A stretch of 64,000 bases of DNA from Actinospineispora acaciae DSM 45401 (GCF_000620785.1 NZ_JIAI01000001.1:1364001-1428000), one strand, 5' to 3'; shown: positions 19,197 through 27,908, counted from the stretch's first letter. Numbers and translations are program-made. Notes: generated by a model not told the origin, from the sequence alone.

Positions 19197-21448
19197 CCCT
19201 GCGTCGGGAGGACGACCGCCTGCTGCGCGGCCGGGGGCGGTTCGCCGACGACGAGAACCGCGTCCGCCAGGCCCACCTGCGCCTGGTGCGTTCCGCCGAC
19301 GCGCACGGGCGGATCGTCCGGATCGATGCCGAGGCGGCCCGGCGGATGCCCGGAGTGATCGACGTGGTGACCGCCGCCGAGCTGGCCAAGGACCTCGGCG
19401 AGGTGCCGGTGATCCCGATGCGGATGCCCAGGGGCGACGAGCCGGACGGCTGCCTGCAGCCGGTGCTGCCGGTCGACGAGGTGCGCTACGTCGGCCAGCC
19501 GGTCGCGGCGGTGCTCGCCGAGGACCCGTACCTGGCCGAGGACGCCGCCGAGGCGGTCGAGGTGGACGTCGAGCCGCTGCCCGTGCTGCTGGATCCGGGC
19601 ACGGCGGAGCCGATCATGTCGGTGCGCGCCGAGTACGGCTCCACCGAGGCCGCCTTCGCCGCGGCGGAGCACGTGGTGGAGCTGACCCTGGGCGTGCAGC
19701 GGCACGCGGCCGTTCCCCTGGAGCCGCGCGCGCTGCTGGCCGAGCACCACCCGGGCACCGACTCCCTGGAGATCTGGGGGCTCACCAAGGTGCCGGTGTT
19801 CAACCGCGACGTGCTGGCGGGGATGCTCGGCATGCCCGCGCACCGCATCCGGGCGTATCCGATGGACGTCGGCGGCGGGTTCGGCGCGCGCGGCGAGTTC
19901 TACCCGGAGGACCTGCTGGTGCCGTGGCTGGCGCGGCGGCTGGGGCGGCCGGTGAAGTGGACCGAGGACCGCGCCGAGGCCCTGGTCGCGCTCAACCACT
20001 CCCGCGACCAGACCCACCACATCGCCGCCGCGTTCACCGAGGACGGGCGGCTGCTGGCGCTGCGCGACCGGATCGTGCACGACAACGGCGGCTACCTGCG
20101 CACGCACGGCGTGATGGTGCCCGAGCTGTCGGTGTCCATGCTGCCCGGCCCGTACCGGGTGCCGGCCTACTCCGGGCGCGCCGACGTGGTGCTCACCCAC
20201 AAGACGCCGTGCGGCACCTACCGCGCGCCGGGCCGCTACGAGGGCACGTTCGCCCGCGAGCACCTGCTCGACGTGGCCGCCGACCGGCTCGGCATCGACC
20301 GCATCGAGCTGCGCCGACGCAACCTGCTCACCCCGGCCGAGCTGCCGCACCGGCGGCCGATCCACGCGCTGCGCACCGACGTGGTGCTGGACGCCGGCGA
20401 CTACCCGGGGCTGCTGGAGCTGGCCCGCTCGCGCACAGAGGACTGGCGGGCCGAGGCGGCGGCGCGCCGAGGCGTCGGCTACGGGCTGGCGATGTTCCTG
20501 GAGAAGAGCGGCCTGGGACCGCACGAGACCGCCGACGTGATCGTGCACCCCTCCGGCCGGGTGAGCGTGCACTCCGGCGGCACCTCCCTGGGGCAGGGCA
20601 TCGAGACCGTGCTCGGCCAGGTCGCGGCCGCCGTGCTGACGGTCCCCGCCGCACACGTGGACGTGGTGAACGGCGACACCGAGCTGCAGCCGTTCGGGAT
20701 GGGCTCGTGGGCCAGCCGCTCCAGCGTGGTGGCGGGCTCGGCGGTGCACGTGGCGGCCCTGGCGGTGGTGGAACGCGCCCGCGAGGTGGCCGCCCGCCTC
20801 CTGGAGGCCGACCCCCGCGACGTCGAGCTGCACGACGGCCGGTTCGCGGTGGCGGGCACCCCCGGGTCGGGGCTCGCGCTCGCCCAGGTCGCCGAGGCGT
20901 GCTCGCCCGGCAGCCCGCACCTGCTGCCCGGTGAGGAGCCGGGGCTGGCCATGCGCAGGCGGTTCGAGGTCGCGCACATGACCTACCCCTACGGCGTGCA
21001 CGCCGCGCTGGTCGAGGTCGACGCGGACACCGGCAAGGTCGACGTGCGGCGCTACCTGGTCGCCTACGAGGTGGGCCGTGCCCTGAACCCGGCCCTGGTC
21101 GAGGGCCAGCTCATCGGCGGCGTGGCGCAGGGCCTGGGCGGGGCGGTCTATGAGCGGTTCAGCTACGACGACGCCGGCCAGCCCACCGCCGCCACCTTCA
21201 TGGACTACCTGATCCCGACCGCCGCCGAGATGCCCGCGCGAGTGACCACCGTCCTCCGCGAGGACGCCCCCTCCCCCGACAACCCACTCGGCGTCAAAGG
21301 CGCCGGCGAGGGCGGCATCACCGCGGCCGGCGCGGCGGTGGCCAACGCGGTCCGCGACGCCCTGGAACTGCCCGGCTCGGTCGGCGCGCTCCCCCTCGAC
21401 CCCGCCCGGGTGGCCAGTCTCGCCTGGTCAGAGGCCGTGAGTGGCTAG
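19193..21448 (+). CDS. Molybdenum hydroxylase large subunit, second divergent copy
   Basis: A 751-residue large subunit clearly different from the one at 16333. It starts directly with LRREDDRLLRGRGRFADDE, has PMDVGGGFGARGEF, the active loop TYRAPGRYEG, SLGQGIETV and GVKGAGEGGITAAG with the catalytic glutamate. All usual large-subunit regions are present, so it looks active. Sharing one FAD and one FeS gene with another large subunit suggests either two enzymes on common electron-transfer subunits or a mixed complex. Its last codons and stop lie inside the hairpin element at 21435-21478. Confidence 0.9.
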   Translation: MTLRREDDRLLRGRGRFADDENRVRQAHLRLVRSADAHGRIVRIDAEAARRMPGVIDVVTAAELAKDLGEVPVIPMRMPRGDEPDGCLQPVLPVDEVRYVGQPVAAVLAEDPYLAEDAAEAVEVDVEPLPVLLDPGTAEPIMSVRAEYGSTEAAFAAAEHVVELTLGVQRHAAVPLEPRALLAEHHPGTDSLEIWGLTKVPVFNRDVLAGMLGMPAHRIRAYPMDVGGGFGARGEFYPEDLLVPWLARRLGRPVKWTEDRAEALVALNHSRDQTHHIAAAFTEDGRLLALRDRIVHDNGGYLRTHGVMVPELSVSMLPGPYRVPAYSGRADVVLTHKTPCGTYRAPGRYEGTFAREHLLDVAADRLGIDRIELRRRNLLTPAELPHRRPIHALRTDVVLDAGDYPGLLELARSRTEDWRAEAAARRGVGYGLAMFLEKSGLGPHETADVIVHPSGRVSVHSGGTSLGQGIETVLGQVAAAVLTVPAAHVDVVNGDTELQPFGMGSWASRSSVVAGSAVHVAALAVVERAREVAARLLEADPRDVELHDGRFAVAGTPGSGLALAQVAEACSPGSPHLLPGEEPGLAMRRRFEVAHMTYPYGVHAALVEVDADTGKVDVRRYLVAYEVGRALNPALVEGQLIGGVAQGLGGAVYERFSYDDAGQPTAATFMDYLIPTAAEMPARVTTVLREDAPSPDNPLGVKGAGEGGITAAGAAVANAVRDALELPGSVGALPLDPARVASLAWSEAVSG

Positions 21449-21478
21449 GGGCGCTATGACGCCCCTAGCCACTCACGG
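21435..21478. repeat. Dispersed hairpin element, copy 1 (19-bp stem, 6-base loop)
   Basis: CCGTGAGTGGCTAGGGGCG (21435-21453) pairs perfectly with 21460-21478 across the loop CTATGA. The outer ten stem bases, the loop and the following GTT(T/C)TGACCTGCGCG are shared with the copy at 44256-44299, while the inner stem differs with matching changes on both sides. It lies between convergent genes and probably ends transcription from both. It encodes the ends of both flanking proteins. Confidence 0.8.
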
Positions 21479-22098
21479 GTTTTGACCTGCGCGTTTGTGG
21501 GGAGGGCGGAGCGGATGTGGTCGCGGGTCAGTTCGGCGGCGCGGGCGGCGTCGCGGCGGCGGATGGCGGCCAGGATCTCGGCGTGCTGGCGGGCGGACTC
21601 GGCCAGGCTGCGGGCGGGGGCCGGGCGCTGGGGCAGCGACTGCCAGAGCATGCGGATCAGGGAGACGAGTACGGGGGAGCCGCTGGCCTGGTAGATCGCG
21701 AAGTGGAAGCGCGCGTTGTGCTCCCGGTAGGTGGGTTCGCCCTCGGGGAGTTCGAGGATCTCCTGGTTGATTTGTTCAAGCTCGGACAGGGCGTCCTCGT
21801 CGATGCGTTCGGTGGCCATCTCGGCGGCGAGCGGTTCGAGCGCGGCACGGATGCGGTAGTTGTCGGCGGCGGCGCCCTCGTCGGGGTTGGCCACCGTGAC
21901 GCCTCGGTGCGGGTCGCCGACGACCAGGCCTTCGGACTCCAGCCGGCGCAGGGCCTCGCGGATGGGGGTCGGGCTGACGTCGAACTGGGCGGCCAGGTCG
22001 CGCTGCCGCAGCGGCATCCCGGGGGCGAGCTGGCCGGCGACGATCATCTCGCGCAACATGGCCGCCACGAGGTCGGTCTTGCTCGTGTACAGCTTCAT
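21454..22098 (-). CDS. GntR family regulator, FCD subfamily, of the molybdenum hydroxylase regulon
   Basis: About 214 residues: winged helix (about 5-72, with VSPTPIREALRRLESEGLV) and FCD domain with EHNARFHFAIYQ and RQHAEIL metal-type histidines. It lies between the large-subunit operon and the ligase gene and downstream of an operator decamer (22140-22149) that also precedes the coxM-like and MFS/ligase promoters, so it probably represses all three. The C-terminal tail QVKTREWLGAS is encoded entirely by the hairpin element, so the ancestral protein likely ended earlier. ATG 22098 is chosen; GTG 22101 is possible. Confidence 0.87.
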   Translation of the reverse strand: MKLYTSKTDLVAAMLREMIVAGQLAPGMPLRQRDLAAQFDVSPTPIREALRRLESEGLVVGDPHRGVTVANPDEGAAADNYRIRAALEPLAAEMATERIDEDALSELEQINQEILELPEGEPTYREHNARFHFAIYQASGSPVLVSLIRMLWQSLPQRPAPARSLAESARQHAEILAAIRRRDAARAAELTRDHIRSALPTNAQVKTREWLGAS

Positions 22099-22135
22099 CA
22101 CGACCCCCGTCGGCAGAGCGGCTTGGCACCGAAGT

Positions 22136-22149
22136 TACATCATGTACCA
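22136..22149. promoter_or_regulatory. Operator copy 2 of the TCAT(A/G)TACCA regulon
   Basis: TCATGTACCA at 22140-22149 overlaps the perfect odd palindrome TACATCATGTA (22136-22146). It lies 38 bases before the GntR gene and includes the stop codon of the upstream ligase gene, which fits autoregulation. Confidence 0.6.
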
Positions 22150-23735
22150 GATATCGATCGGTGTTCGGGAGGGCGCAGGTCGCCCCGGCGCAGCTTGCCC
22201 ATCCCGGTCCTCGGCAGCGCCCCGACCAGGTACACCCGCTTGGGCAGCTTGTAGCGGGCCAGCCGGCGCTCGGCGTGTTCGATCAGCTCGCGCTCGGTGG
22301 GCGCGGTGCCCGGGGCCGGCACCACCCACGCGGTGACCTCCTCGCCCCAGCGCGCGGAGGCGACGCCGGCCACCGCCACCTCGGCCACCGAGGGGTGGTC
22401 CTCGAGGGCGAGCTCCACCTCGCGCGGGGCCACGTTCATGCCGCCGGTGATGATCAGCTCCTTGAGGCGGCCGGTCAGCCGCAGGTAGCCGGTGTCGGGC
22501 TCGCGCTCGCCCTGGTCGCCGGTGCGGAACCAGCCGTCCTCGTCGAACGCCTCGGCGGTGGCCGCCGGGTTGTTCCAGTAGCCGCCGAACACCTGCGGCC
22601 CGCGCAGCAGCACCTCGCCGCGCTCCCCCAGCCGCATCCGCACCCCGGGCAGCGGCAGCCCGACGGTGCCCACCGCGCCGGGCCCGCGCAGCGGCAGCGA
22701 CACGTCCAGCCCGGCCTCGGTGCTGCCGTAGCGCTCCAGCGGCGCGCGACCGAGCGCCTCGGTGACCCGCGCGCCCAGCTCCGGGGGAAGCGGCGCCGAG
22801 CCGCACACCGCCAGCCGCAGGGTCCCGCGCAGCCGGGCCGAGACCGCCGCGTCGGCGCAGATCCGCTGGTACATGGCGGGCACCGCGAACAGCACGGTGG
22901 CCCGGTGCTCCTCGGCGGCCGCGGCCAGCTCCGCGGGGTCGAACCGGCGCAGCACCACCGCGCGGGAGCCGGCGAGCAGCGTGGCGTGCACCCCGCCCAG
23001 GCCGTGCTGGTGGCTCAGCGGCAGCGCGTGCACCAGCACGTCGTCGGCCCGCCACGCCCAGGCGAGCATCGCCGCCCGGATCGAGGACAGCAGGTTGGCG
23101 TGGGTGAGCACCACGCCCTTGGGCTCGCCGGTGGTCCCGGACGTATAAGCGATCATGGCGACCGCGTCCGGCCCCGGCTCCGCCGGATCGAGCGCCGTCG
23201 GTTCGGGTGAAGCGTCCAGCGGCAGCACGTCGTCGACCAGCTCGGCGAGCCGCGCGGCCGGTTCGGGGTCGGCCAGCGCACGGCGGGCACCGCTGTCGCG
23301 GACCAGGTGGGCCAGCTCGGCGGTCGTGTACGCGGGGTTGGCCAGCACCACGATCGCGCCGGCCCGCAACAGCCCGAGGTAGCCGGCGACCAGCCCCGCC
23401 GACGTGTCGCCGCAGAGCACCACCCGCTCCCCCGACACCACGCCCAGCCCGGCCAGCGCCGCGTGCACCCCGGCCGCCCGCCGCCGCAGCTCGCCGTGGC
23501 TCAGCCAGGCGCCGTCGAGGAACAACGCCGGCGCGTCCTCGGCGGCGGCCGCGAACGCGGTGGGCAGGTCCCCCGACGCCAGCCAGCGCAGCAGCCCGGT
23601 TTCCTGTCCGGCCGTCGAGTCGGGGCCCGGCAGCAGGCGCGGCCCGGCACGCCATTCGAACGGGGCCGGCCCGGCTTCCTCTTCGGCCAGCGCGCTCGCC
23701 GCCAGGTGCCGGGCCCACGCCGCCAGGTCGTCCAT
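22140..23735 (-). CDS. AMP-forming acyl-CoA synthetase (MatB-like)
   Basis: A 531-residue ANL-superfamily ligase. Core motifs are AYTSGTTGEPKG (196-207, P-loop A3), HALPLSHQHGLGG, RYGSTEAGLD (A5), TGDQGE (A7), RLKELIITGGMNV (A8) and the C-terminal lysine in GMGKLRR (A10). It activates a carboxylic acid to the CoA thioester with ATP. Sequence resembles malonyl-CoA synthetases, but specificity is not readable. It is divergent from the MFS gene across an operator at 23754 and is followed by the GntR gene, so it probably activates the acid that the cassette imports or produces. Confidence 0.9.
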   Translation of the reverse strand: MDDLAAWARHLAASALAEEEAGPAPFEWRAGPRLLPGPDSTAGQETGLLRWLASGDLPTAFAAAAEDAPALFLDGAWLSHGELRRRAAGVHAALAGLGVVSGERVVLCGDTSAGLVAGYLGLLRAGAIVVLANPAYTTAELAHLVRDSGARRALADPEPAARLAELVDDVLPLDASPEPTALDPAEPGPDAVAMIAYTSGTTGEPKGVVLTHANLLSSIRAAMLAWAWRADDVLVHALPLSHQHGLGGVHATLLAGSRAVVLRRFDPAELAAAAEEHRATVLFAVPAMYQRICADAAVSARLRGTLRLAVCGSAPLPPELGARVTEALGRAPLERYGSTEAGLDVSLPLRGPGAVGTVGLPLPGVRMRLGERGEVLLRGPQVFGGYWNNPAATAEAFDEDGWFRTGDQGEREPDTGYLRLTGRLKELIITGGMNVAPREVELALEDHPSVAEVAVAGVASARWGEEVTAWVVPAPGTAPTERELIEHAERRLARYKLPKRVYLVGALPRTGMGKLRRGDLRPPEHRSISGT

Positions 23736-23753
23736 CGATCCGAGCTTGCCATT

Positions 23754-23763
23754 TCATATACCA
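23754..23763. promoter_or_regulatory. Operator copy 3 of the TCAT(A/G)TACCA regulon
   Basis: TCATATACCA sits midway in the 65-base region between the divergent ligase and MFS genes. It is identical to the copy at 15441, and a nearby CCAACCTC is also shared. Binding here could control both directions. Confidence 0.6.
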
Positions 23764-23800
23764 AATGCCAACCTCATCACCGGGACCCGGAGGTGACGCC

Positions 23801-25162
23801 ATGCTGCGTGGCGACCAGATCGTCCAGGAGCTGCCCTGGCGGTGGACGGTGCAGGGAAAGATCTTCGTGATCGGCGGTATCGGCTACGCGTTCGATGCCT
23901 GGGACGTGGCGCTGACCGGCGTCATGCTCCCGCTGCTGACCAAGGAGTTCGGCCTGTCCGGCGGCCAGCAGGGGCTGTTCGCGGCGGCCAGCCTGGCCGG
24001 CATGGCGGTCGGCGCCTTCTGCTGGGGAACGGTCGCGGACGTGCTCGGCCGCAAGCGCGCGTTCAGCGTGACGTTGCTGGTGTTCGGGCTGGTCACAATG
24101 CTCGGGGCGGCCTCGCCGAACTTCTGGTTCCTGCTAGCGACCCGGTTCGTGGCGGGAATCGGCCTGGGCGGGTGCGTGCCGGTGGACTACGCGATGGTCG
24201 CCGAGTTCTGCCCGCGCCGGGTGCGCGGCCGGGTGCTGACCGCGCTGGACCTGTGGTGGCCGATCGGTGCCACCGCCTGCGGGCTCACCGCGATCGCGCT
24301 GGCGCCGCTGCAGAGCTGGCGGGCGATGCTGCTGGTCATGGTGGCGCCCGCGCTGCTCACGTTCTGGGTGCGGCGTTCGGTGCCGGAATCGCCGCTGTTC
24401 CTGGCCAGCCGGGGCCGCAACGACGAGGCCCGCGCGGTCATCCAGGACCTGGTCGACCGCACCGGCGCCACCGTGCCGGCCTGGGACGTCACCCGCCCGC
24501 CGCCCACCCACCGCGAGACGGCCAGGGTGCTGGTCACGAAGTTCCGCGACGTGTGGGCGTACAACTGGCGGGCCACGTCGGCCGCCTGGGGAATCGCGAT
24601 CACCGTGCTGGTGCTCTACTACGGCGCGCTGGTGTGGCTGCCGACCATCCTGCGCCGCCAGGGCCTCGGCGACACGGCGGCGTTCGCGGTCTCCTCCGGC
24701 TTCACCGCGATCGGGCTGATCGGCGTGCTGGCCTCGGCGTGGCTGGTCGATGTGATCGGGCGGAAGTGGACGATCATCGCCAGCGCGGTGGTGTCCGTCG
24801 CGTCGATCGTCGCGTTCGCCGCGATGCTGGACATCTCCGGCGCGCGGCTGTTCTGGATCCTGGTCTTCGGCCTGGTCATCGAGGTGACCATCCCGGCGGT
24901 GTACTGCTACATCCCGGAGCTGTACCCGACCCGGCTGCGCGGCAGCGGCTTCGGCTGGGCGAACACGGCCAGCCGCACGGCCTGCGCCCTGGTGCCGGTG
25001 CTGTTCGGCGCGGTGCTGTGGCCGGTGCTCGGGCTCACCTGGACGTTCGTCGTGGTGGGGGCCGTGGTGCTGGCGTCGATGGTGTGGCTCGGGGTGGCCG
25101 GGCCGGAGACGCGGGGCGTCGAGCTGGACGAGGACGAGCACGCCGTCGGGGCCGCCGGATGA
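23801..25162 (+). CDS. MFS transporter, aromatic acid/organic acid:H+ symporter type
   Basis: A 453-residue protein with twelve predicted helices. GYAFDAWDVALTGVMLPLL in helix 1 and GTVADVLGRKRA in loop 2-3 are the AAHS/SV2-like signature, with VPESPLFLASRGR after helix 6 and ELYPTRLRGSGFG before helix 11. Relatives import benzoate-type acids, nicotinate or related compounds. The ATG has a strong GGAGGTGA site five bases upstream. It opens an operon with hydratase, hydrolase and SDR genes and shares an operator region with the ligase gene, so it probably imports the substrate of this cassette. Confidence 0.9.
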   Translation: MLRGDQIVQELPWRWTVQGKIFVIGGIGYAFDAWDVALTGVMLPLLTKEFGLSGGQQGLFAAASLAGMAVGAFCWGTVADVLGRKRAFSVTLLVFGLVTMLGAASPNFWFLLATRFVAGIGLGGCVPVDYAMVAEFCPRRVRGRVLTALDLWWPIGATACGLTAIALAPLQSWRAMLLVMVAPALLTFWVRRSVPESPLFLASRGRNDEARAVIQDLVDRTGATVPAWDVTRPPPTHRETARVLVTKFRDVWAYNWRATSAAWGIAITVLVLYYGALVWLPTILRRQGLGDTAAFAVSSGFTAIGLIGVLASAWLVDVIGRKWTIIASAVVSVASIVAFAAMLDISGARLFWILVFGLVIEVTIPAVYCYIPELYPTRLRGSGFGWANTASRTACALVPVLFGAVLWPVLGLTWTFVVVGAVVLASMVWLGVAGPETRGVELDEDEHAVGAAG

Positions 25163-25845
25163 ACGTCGTTGACGGCGTGCTGACCGTGCTGTTGGACCGG
25201 CCGGAGCGGCGCAACGCGCTGGACGCCGCCACCGTGGCCGGGCTGCACGCCTCGGTCGAGGCCGCCGGCTCCGACCCGGCGGTGCGCGCGGTCGTGCTGG
25301 GATCGGCTCGGCCAGGGATGTTCTGCTCGGGCGCGGACCTGCGGGTCGGCGACGACGAGCGGGCCGAGGTGTCCGACCGGCTCTACGCGCTGTACCAGGC
25401 CATGATCGGCCTGCCGGTGCCGCTGGTCGCGGCGGTGGACGGGCCCGCGGTCGGCGGCGGCGCGCAGCTCGCGCTGGCCTGTGACGTGCGGTTCGGTTCG
25501 GCGCGCGCCGGGTTCCGGTTCGCCGGGCCCGGCCACGGCCTCGCGGTGGGGCTGTGGGCGTTGCCGTCGACGGTGGGCCGGGGCGCGGCGATGGAGCTGG
25601 CGTTGTCCGGGCGGATGCTGACCGCCGAGCGGGCGCGCGAGCTGGGCCTGCTGGAGCACGTGGTGGCGGACCCGCTGGCCGCCGCGACCGAGCTGGCCGC
25701 CGGCGTCGCCGCGCTGGACCGCGACGCGGTGGCTCGTGCGAAGTCGGCGGTGGTCCACGGCGAGCGCCTGGCGTCCCGGCTGGCCGCCGAGCGCGCCGGC
25801 AACGCCGGGTTCACCGGAGCCGTCGAGTCGAAACTGGAGGTCTAG
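25159..25845 (+). CDS. Enoyl-CoA hydratase/isomerase fold protein, catalytic residues atypical
   Basis: A 228-residue crotonase-fold protein. LDRPERRNALD, the oxyanion-hole segment FCSGADLRVGD and DGPAVGGGAQLALACDVRF are clear. The two hydratase glutamates are absent: the GGGCE position is Q in GGGAQLA and the PE position is lost in FAGPGHGLAVG. It is therefore probably another crotonase-family reaction (isomerase, hydrolase or C-C bond cleavage) on a CoA thioester. The ATG overlaps the transporter stop (ATGA), and the alpha/beta hydrolase gene follows three bases later. Confidence 0.85.
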   Translation: MNVVDGVLTVLLDRPERRNALDAATVAGLHASVEAAGSDPAVRAVVLGSARPGMFCSGADLRVGDDERAEVSDRLYALYQAMIGLPVPLVAAVDGPAVGGGAQLALACDVRFGSARAGFRFAGPGHGLAVGLWALPSTVGRGAAMELALSGRMLTAERARELGLLEHVVADPLAAATELAAGVAALDRDAVARAKSAVVHGERLASRLAAERAGNAGFTGAVESKLEV

Positions 25846-25848
25846 CCC

Positions 25849-26733
25849 GTGCCCACCACCGTCACCGATGACGGCGTCCGGCTGTACTACGAGGAGGCCG
25901 GCGCCGGCACCCCGCTGGTGTTCGTGCACGAGTTCGGCGGTGACCACCGCTCCTGGGAACCGCAGCTTCGGCACTTCGCGCGGCGCTACCGCTGCGTCGC
26001 GTTCGCCGCCCGTGGCTTCCCGCCCTCGGACGTGCCCGACGACCCGGCCCGCTACGGCCAGCACCGCGCCGCCGACGACGTGGCCGCCGTGATCGACGCG
26101 CTCGGCGGCGGGCCGGCGCACGTGGTCGGCAACTCGATGGGCGGGTTCGCCACGCTGCACCTGGGCCTGCGCCACCCCGGCAGGGCACGGTCGCTGGTTG
26201 TCGCCGGCTGCGGGTACGGCGCCCACCCGGACACCACCGCGCGGTTCCGGGCCGAGTCGGAGAAGATCGCCGCCGCGTTCGAGTCCGACGGCTCGGCGGC
26301 GGTCGCCGACTGGTACGGGCTGGGGCCGGCGCGGGTGCAGTTCGAGGCCAAGGACCCGCGCGGGCACGCCGAGCACGTGCGGGTGCTGGCCGAGCACGAC
26401 GCCACCGGCGCCGCGCTGACCATGCGCAACGTGCAGGCCGCCCGGCCCTCGCTGTACGACCTGCGGGCCGAGCTGGCCGCCCTGGACCTGCCGGTGCTGG
26501 TGGTCGCGGGCGACGAGGACGAGGGCGTGCTGGAGACCGACCTGATGCTCAAGCGCACCATCCCCCGCGCCGGCCTCGCCGTGCTCCCCCGCTCCGGCCA
26601 CCTGACCAACCTCGAGGAACCCACCCTGTTCAACAGCCTGGTCGAGGACTTCCTGGCCAGGGTCGACGCGGGCCGTTGGGACCGCCGCGACCCCCGCTCG
26701 CTGAGCACGTCCACCACCGGCGCGACAACCTGA
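25849..26733 (+). CDS. Alpha/beta hydrolase
   Basis: A 294-residue alpha/beta hydrolase. Oxyanion HEFGGDHRSWE, nucleophile elbow GNSMGGFA (serine near residue 97), acid in VVAGDEDEGV and histidine in RSGHLTNLEEP form the catalytic triad. The GTG start has GGAGG eight bases upstream. In degradative operons such enzymes hydrolyse C-C bonds of ring-cleavage products, enol-lactones or esters; which applies here is unknown. It sits between the crotonase-fold and SDR genes. Confidence 0.9.
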   Translation: MPTTVTDDGVRLYYEEAGAGTPLVFVHEFGGDHRSWEPQLRHFARRYRCVAFAARGFPPSDVPDDPARYGQHRAADDVAAVIDALGGGPAHVVGNSMGGFATLHLGLRHPGRARSLVVAGCGYGAHPDTTARFRAESEKIAAAFESDGSAAVADWYGLGPARVQFEAKDPRGHAEHVRVLAEHDATGAALTMRNVQAARPSLYDLRAELAALDLPVLVVAGDEDEGVLETDLMLKRTIPRAGLAVLPRSGHLTNLEEPTLFNSLVEDFLARVDAGRWDRRDPRSLSTSTTGATT

Positions 26734-26745
26734 AGGAGCAACTCG

Positions 26746-27543
26746 ATGGACCTGCACCTCTCCGGCCGCACGGCGCTGATCACCGGCGCGAGCAAGGGCA
26801 TCGGCCGCGCCTGCGCCGAGCTGCTCGCCGACGAAGGCTGCGACCTGGTGCTGGTGGCCCGCACCGAGGCCGACATCGTGGCCACCGCCGCCCAGATCGC
26901 CGAGCGCACCGGCCGCAAGGTGACCGGCGTGGCCGCCGACATGAGCGACCCGAAGCAGGTGCGCCGCTCGGTGGAGCAGGCGATCGCCGCGCTCGGGCAC
27001 ATCGACGTGCTGGTCACCTGCGCGGGCTCCTCCCCCGGCGGGCTGCTCGAAGAGCTGACCGACGAGCAGTGGGACGGCAGCATGGCGCTGAAGTTCCTCG
27101 GTTACGTGCGCACCGTGCAGGCGGTGGTGCCGCACATGCGCGAGCGCGGCAGCGGTTCGATCGTGCTGGTGGTCGGCAACGACGGGCTCAAGCCGTCCTA
27201 CTGGGAGATGACCGCCGGCGCCGCGAACGCCGCCGACCACAACTTCGCCTCCTCGGTGGCCGAGCAGTACGGCCGGCTGGGCATCCGCTGCAACACCGTC
27301 AACCCCGGCCCGGTCGCCACCGACCGCTGGGACGGGCTGGAGAAGGCGTTCGCTCGTGACAAGAAGATCAGCCAGGAGCAGGCGCACGAGCTGACCCTGA
27401 AGTCGCTGCCGCTGGGCCGGATCTGCACCGCCGAGGAGGTCGCGGACCTGGTCGCGTTCCTGGCCTCACCGAGGGCGAGCTACATCAACGGCGCGCACGT
27501 GCCGATCGACGGCGCGCAGCGCAAGGCCATCATGGACACCTGA
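26746..27543 (+). CDS. Short-chain dehydrogenase/reductase family protein lacking the YxxxK motif
   Basis: A 265-residue Rossmann protein. TGASKGIGRACAELL (about 14-28) binds the nucleotide, with ADMSD, TCAGSS in place of NNAG, and PGPVATDRW. The catalytic segment reads PSYWEMTAGAANAADHNF: aligning the conserved helix places A and N where the SDR tyrosine and lysine should be. The family fold is sure, but ordinary ketoreductase chemistry is doubtful. AAGGAG lies seven bases before the ATG. It ends the MFS operon and is convergent with the ArsR gene. Confidence 0.87.
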   Translation: MDLHLSGRTALITGASKGIGRACAELLADEGCDLVLVARTEADIVATAAQIAERTGRKVTGVAADMSDPKQVRRSVEQAIAALGHIDVLVTCAGSSPGGLLEELTDEQWDGSMALKFLGYVRTVQAVVPHMRERGSGSIVLVVGNDGLKPSYWEMTAGAANAADHNFASSVAEQYGRLGIRCNTVNPGPVATDRWDGLEKAFARDKKISQEQAHELTLKSLPLGRICTAEEVADLVAFLASPRASYINGAHVPIDGAQRKAIMDT

Positions 27544-27544
27544 G

Positions 27545-27889
27545 TCACCAGCTCGCGATCACCTCGCGCCCCTGTGGGATGGCGAGGTCCAGCAGGCCGG
27601 GGAAGCGGGCGTCGAGATCGTCGCGGCGCAGCCGGTTCAGCCGCCGGGTGCCCTCGTCGCGCTGGTGGATCACGCCGGCCTCGCGGAGCGCCTTGAAGTG
27701 CCCGCTCTGGGTGGACTTGCTGACCGGTAGCGCGAACGTGGTGCAGGCCAGTGCGCCGTCGGGCTCGACGTCGGCGAGGCGGGCGACGATGGCCAGCCGG
27801 ACGGGGTCGCTCAGGGCGGCCATCACGGCGGTGAACCGCAGCTGGGTGCGGTCGGGGTGCACGAGCTCGGTGGCGGTCCGGCTGGCCAT
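27545..27889 (-). CDS. ArsR family transcriptional regulator
   Basis: About 114 residues, one winged helix: FTAVMAALSDPVRLAIVARL, then the recognition region SKSTQSGHFKALREAGVI and wing QRDEGTRRLNRLRR. No cysteine cluster for metal sensing is evident in the recognition helix, so it is more likely a non-metal sensor. It is divergent from the MFS gene at 27977, with two inverted repeats between them. The ATG at 27889 has GGAGGA almost touching it; an ATG at 27910 inside the first operator would add seven residues. Confidence 0.82.
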   Translation of the reverse strand: MASRTATELVHPDRTQLRFTAVMAALSDPVRLAIVARLADVEPDGALACTTFALPVSKSTQSGHFKALREAGVIHQRDEGTRRLNRLRRDDLDARFPGLLDLAIPQGREVIASW

Positions 27890-27908
27890 TCCTCCAGCAT
27901 AACCAATC

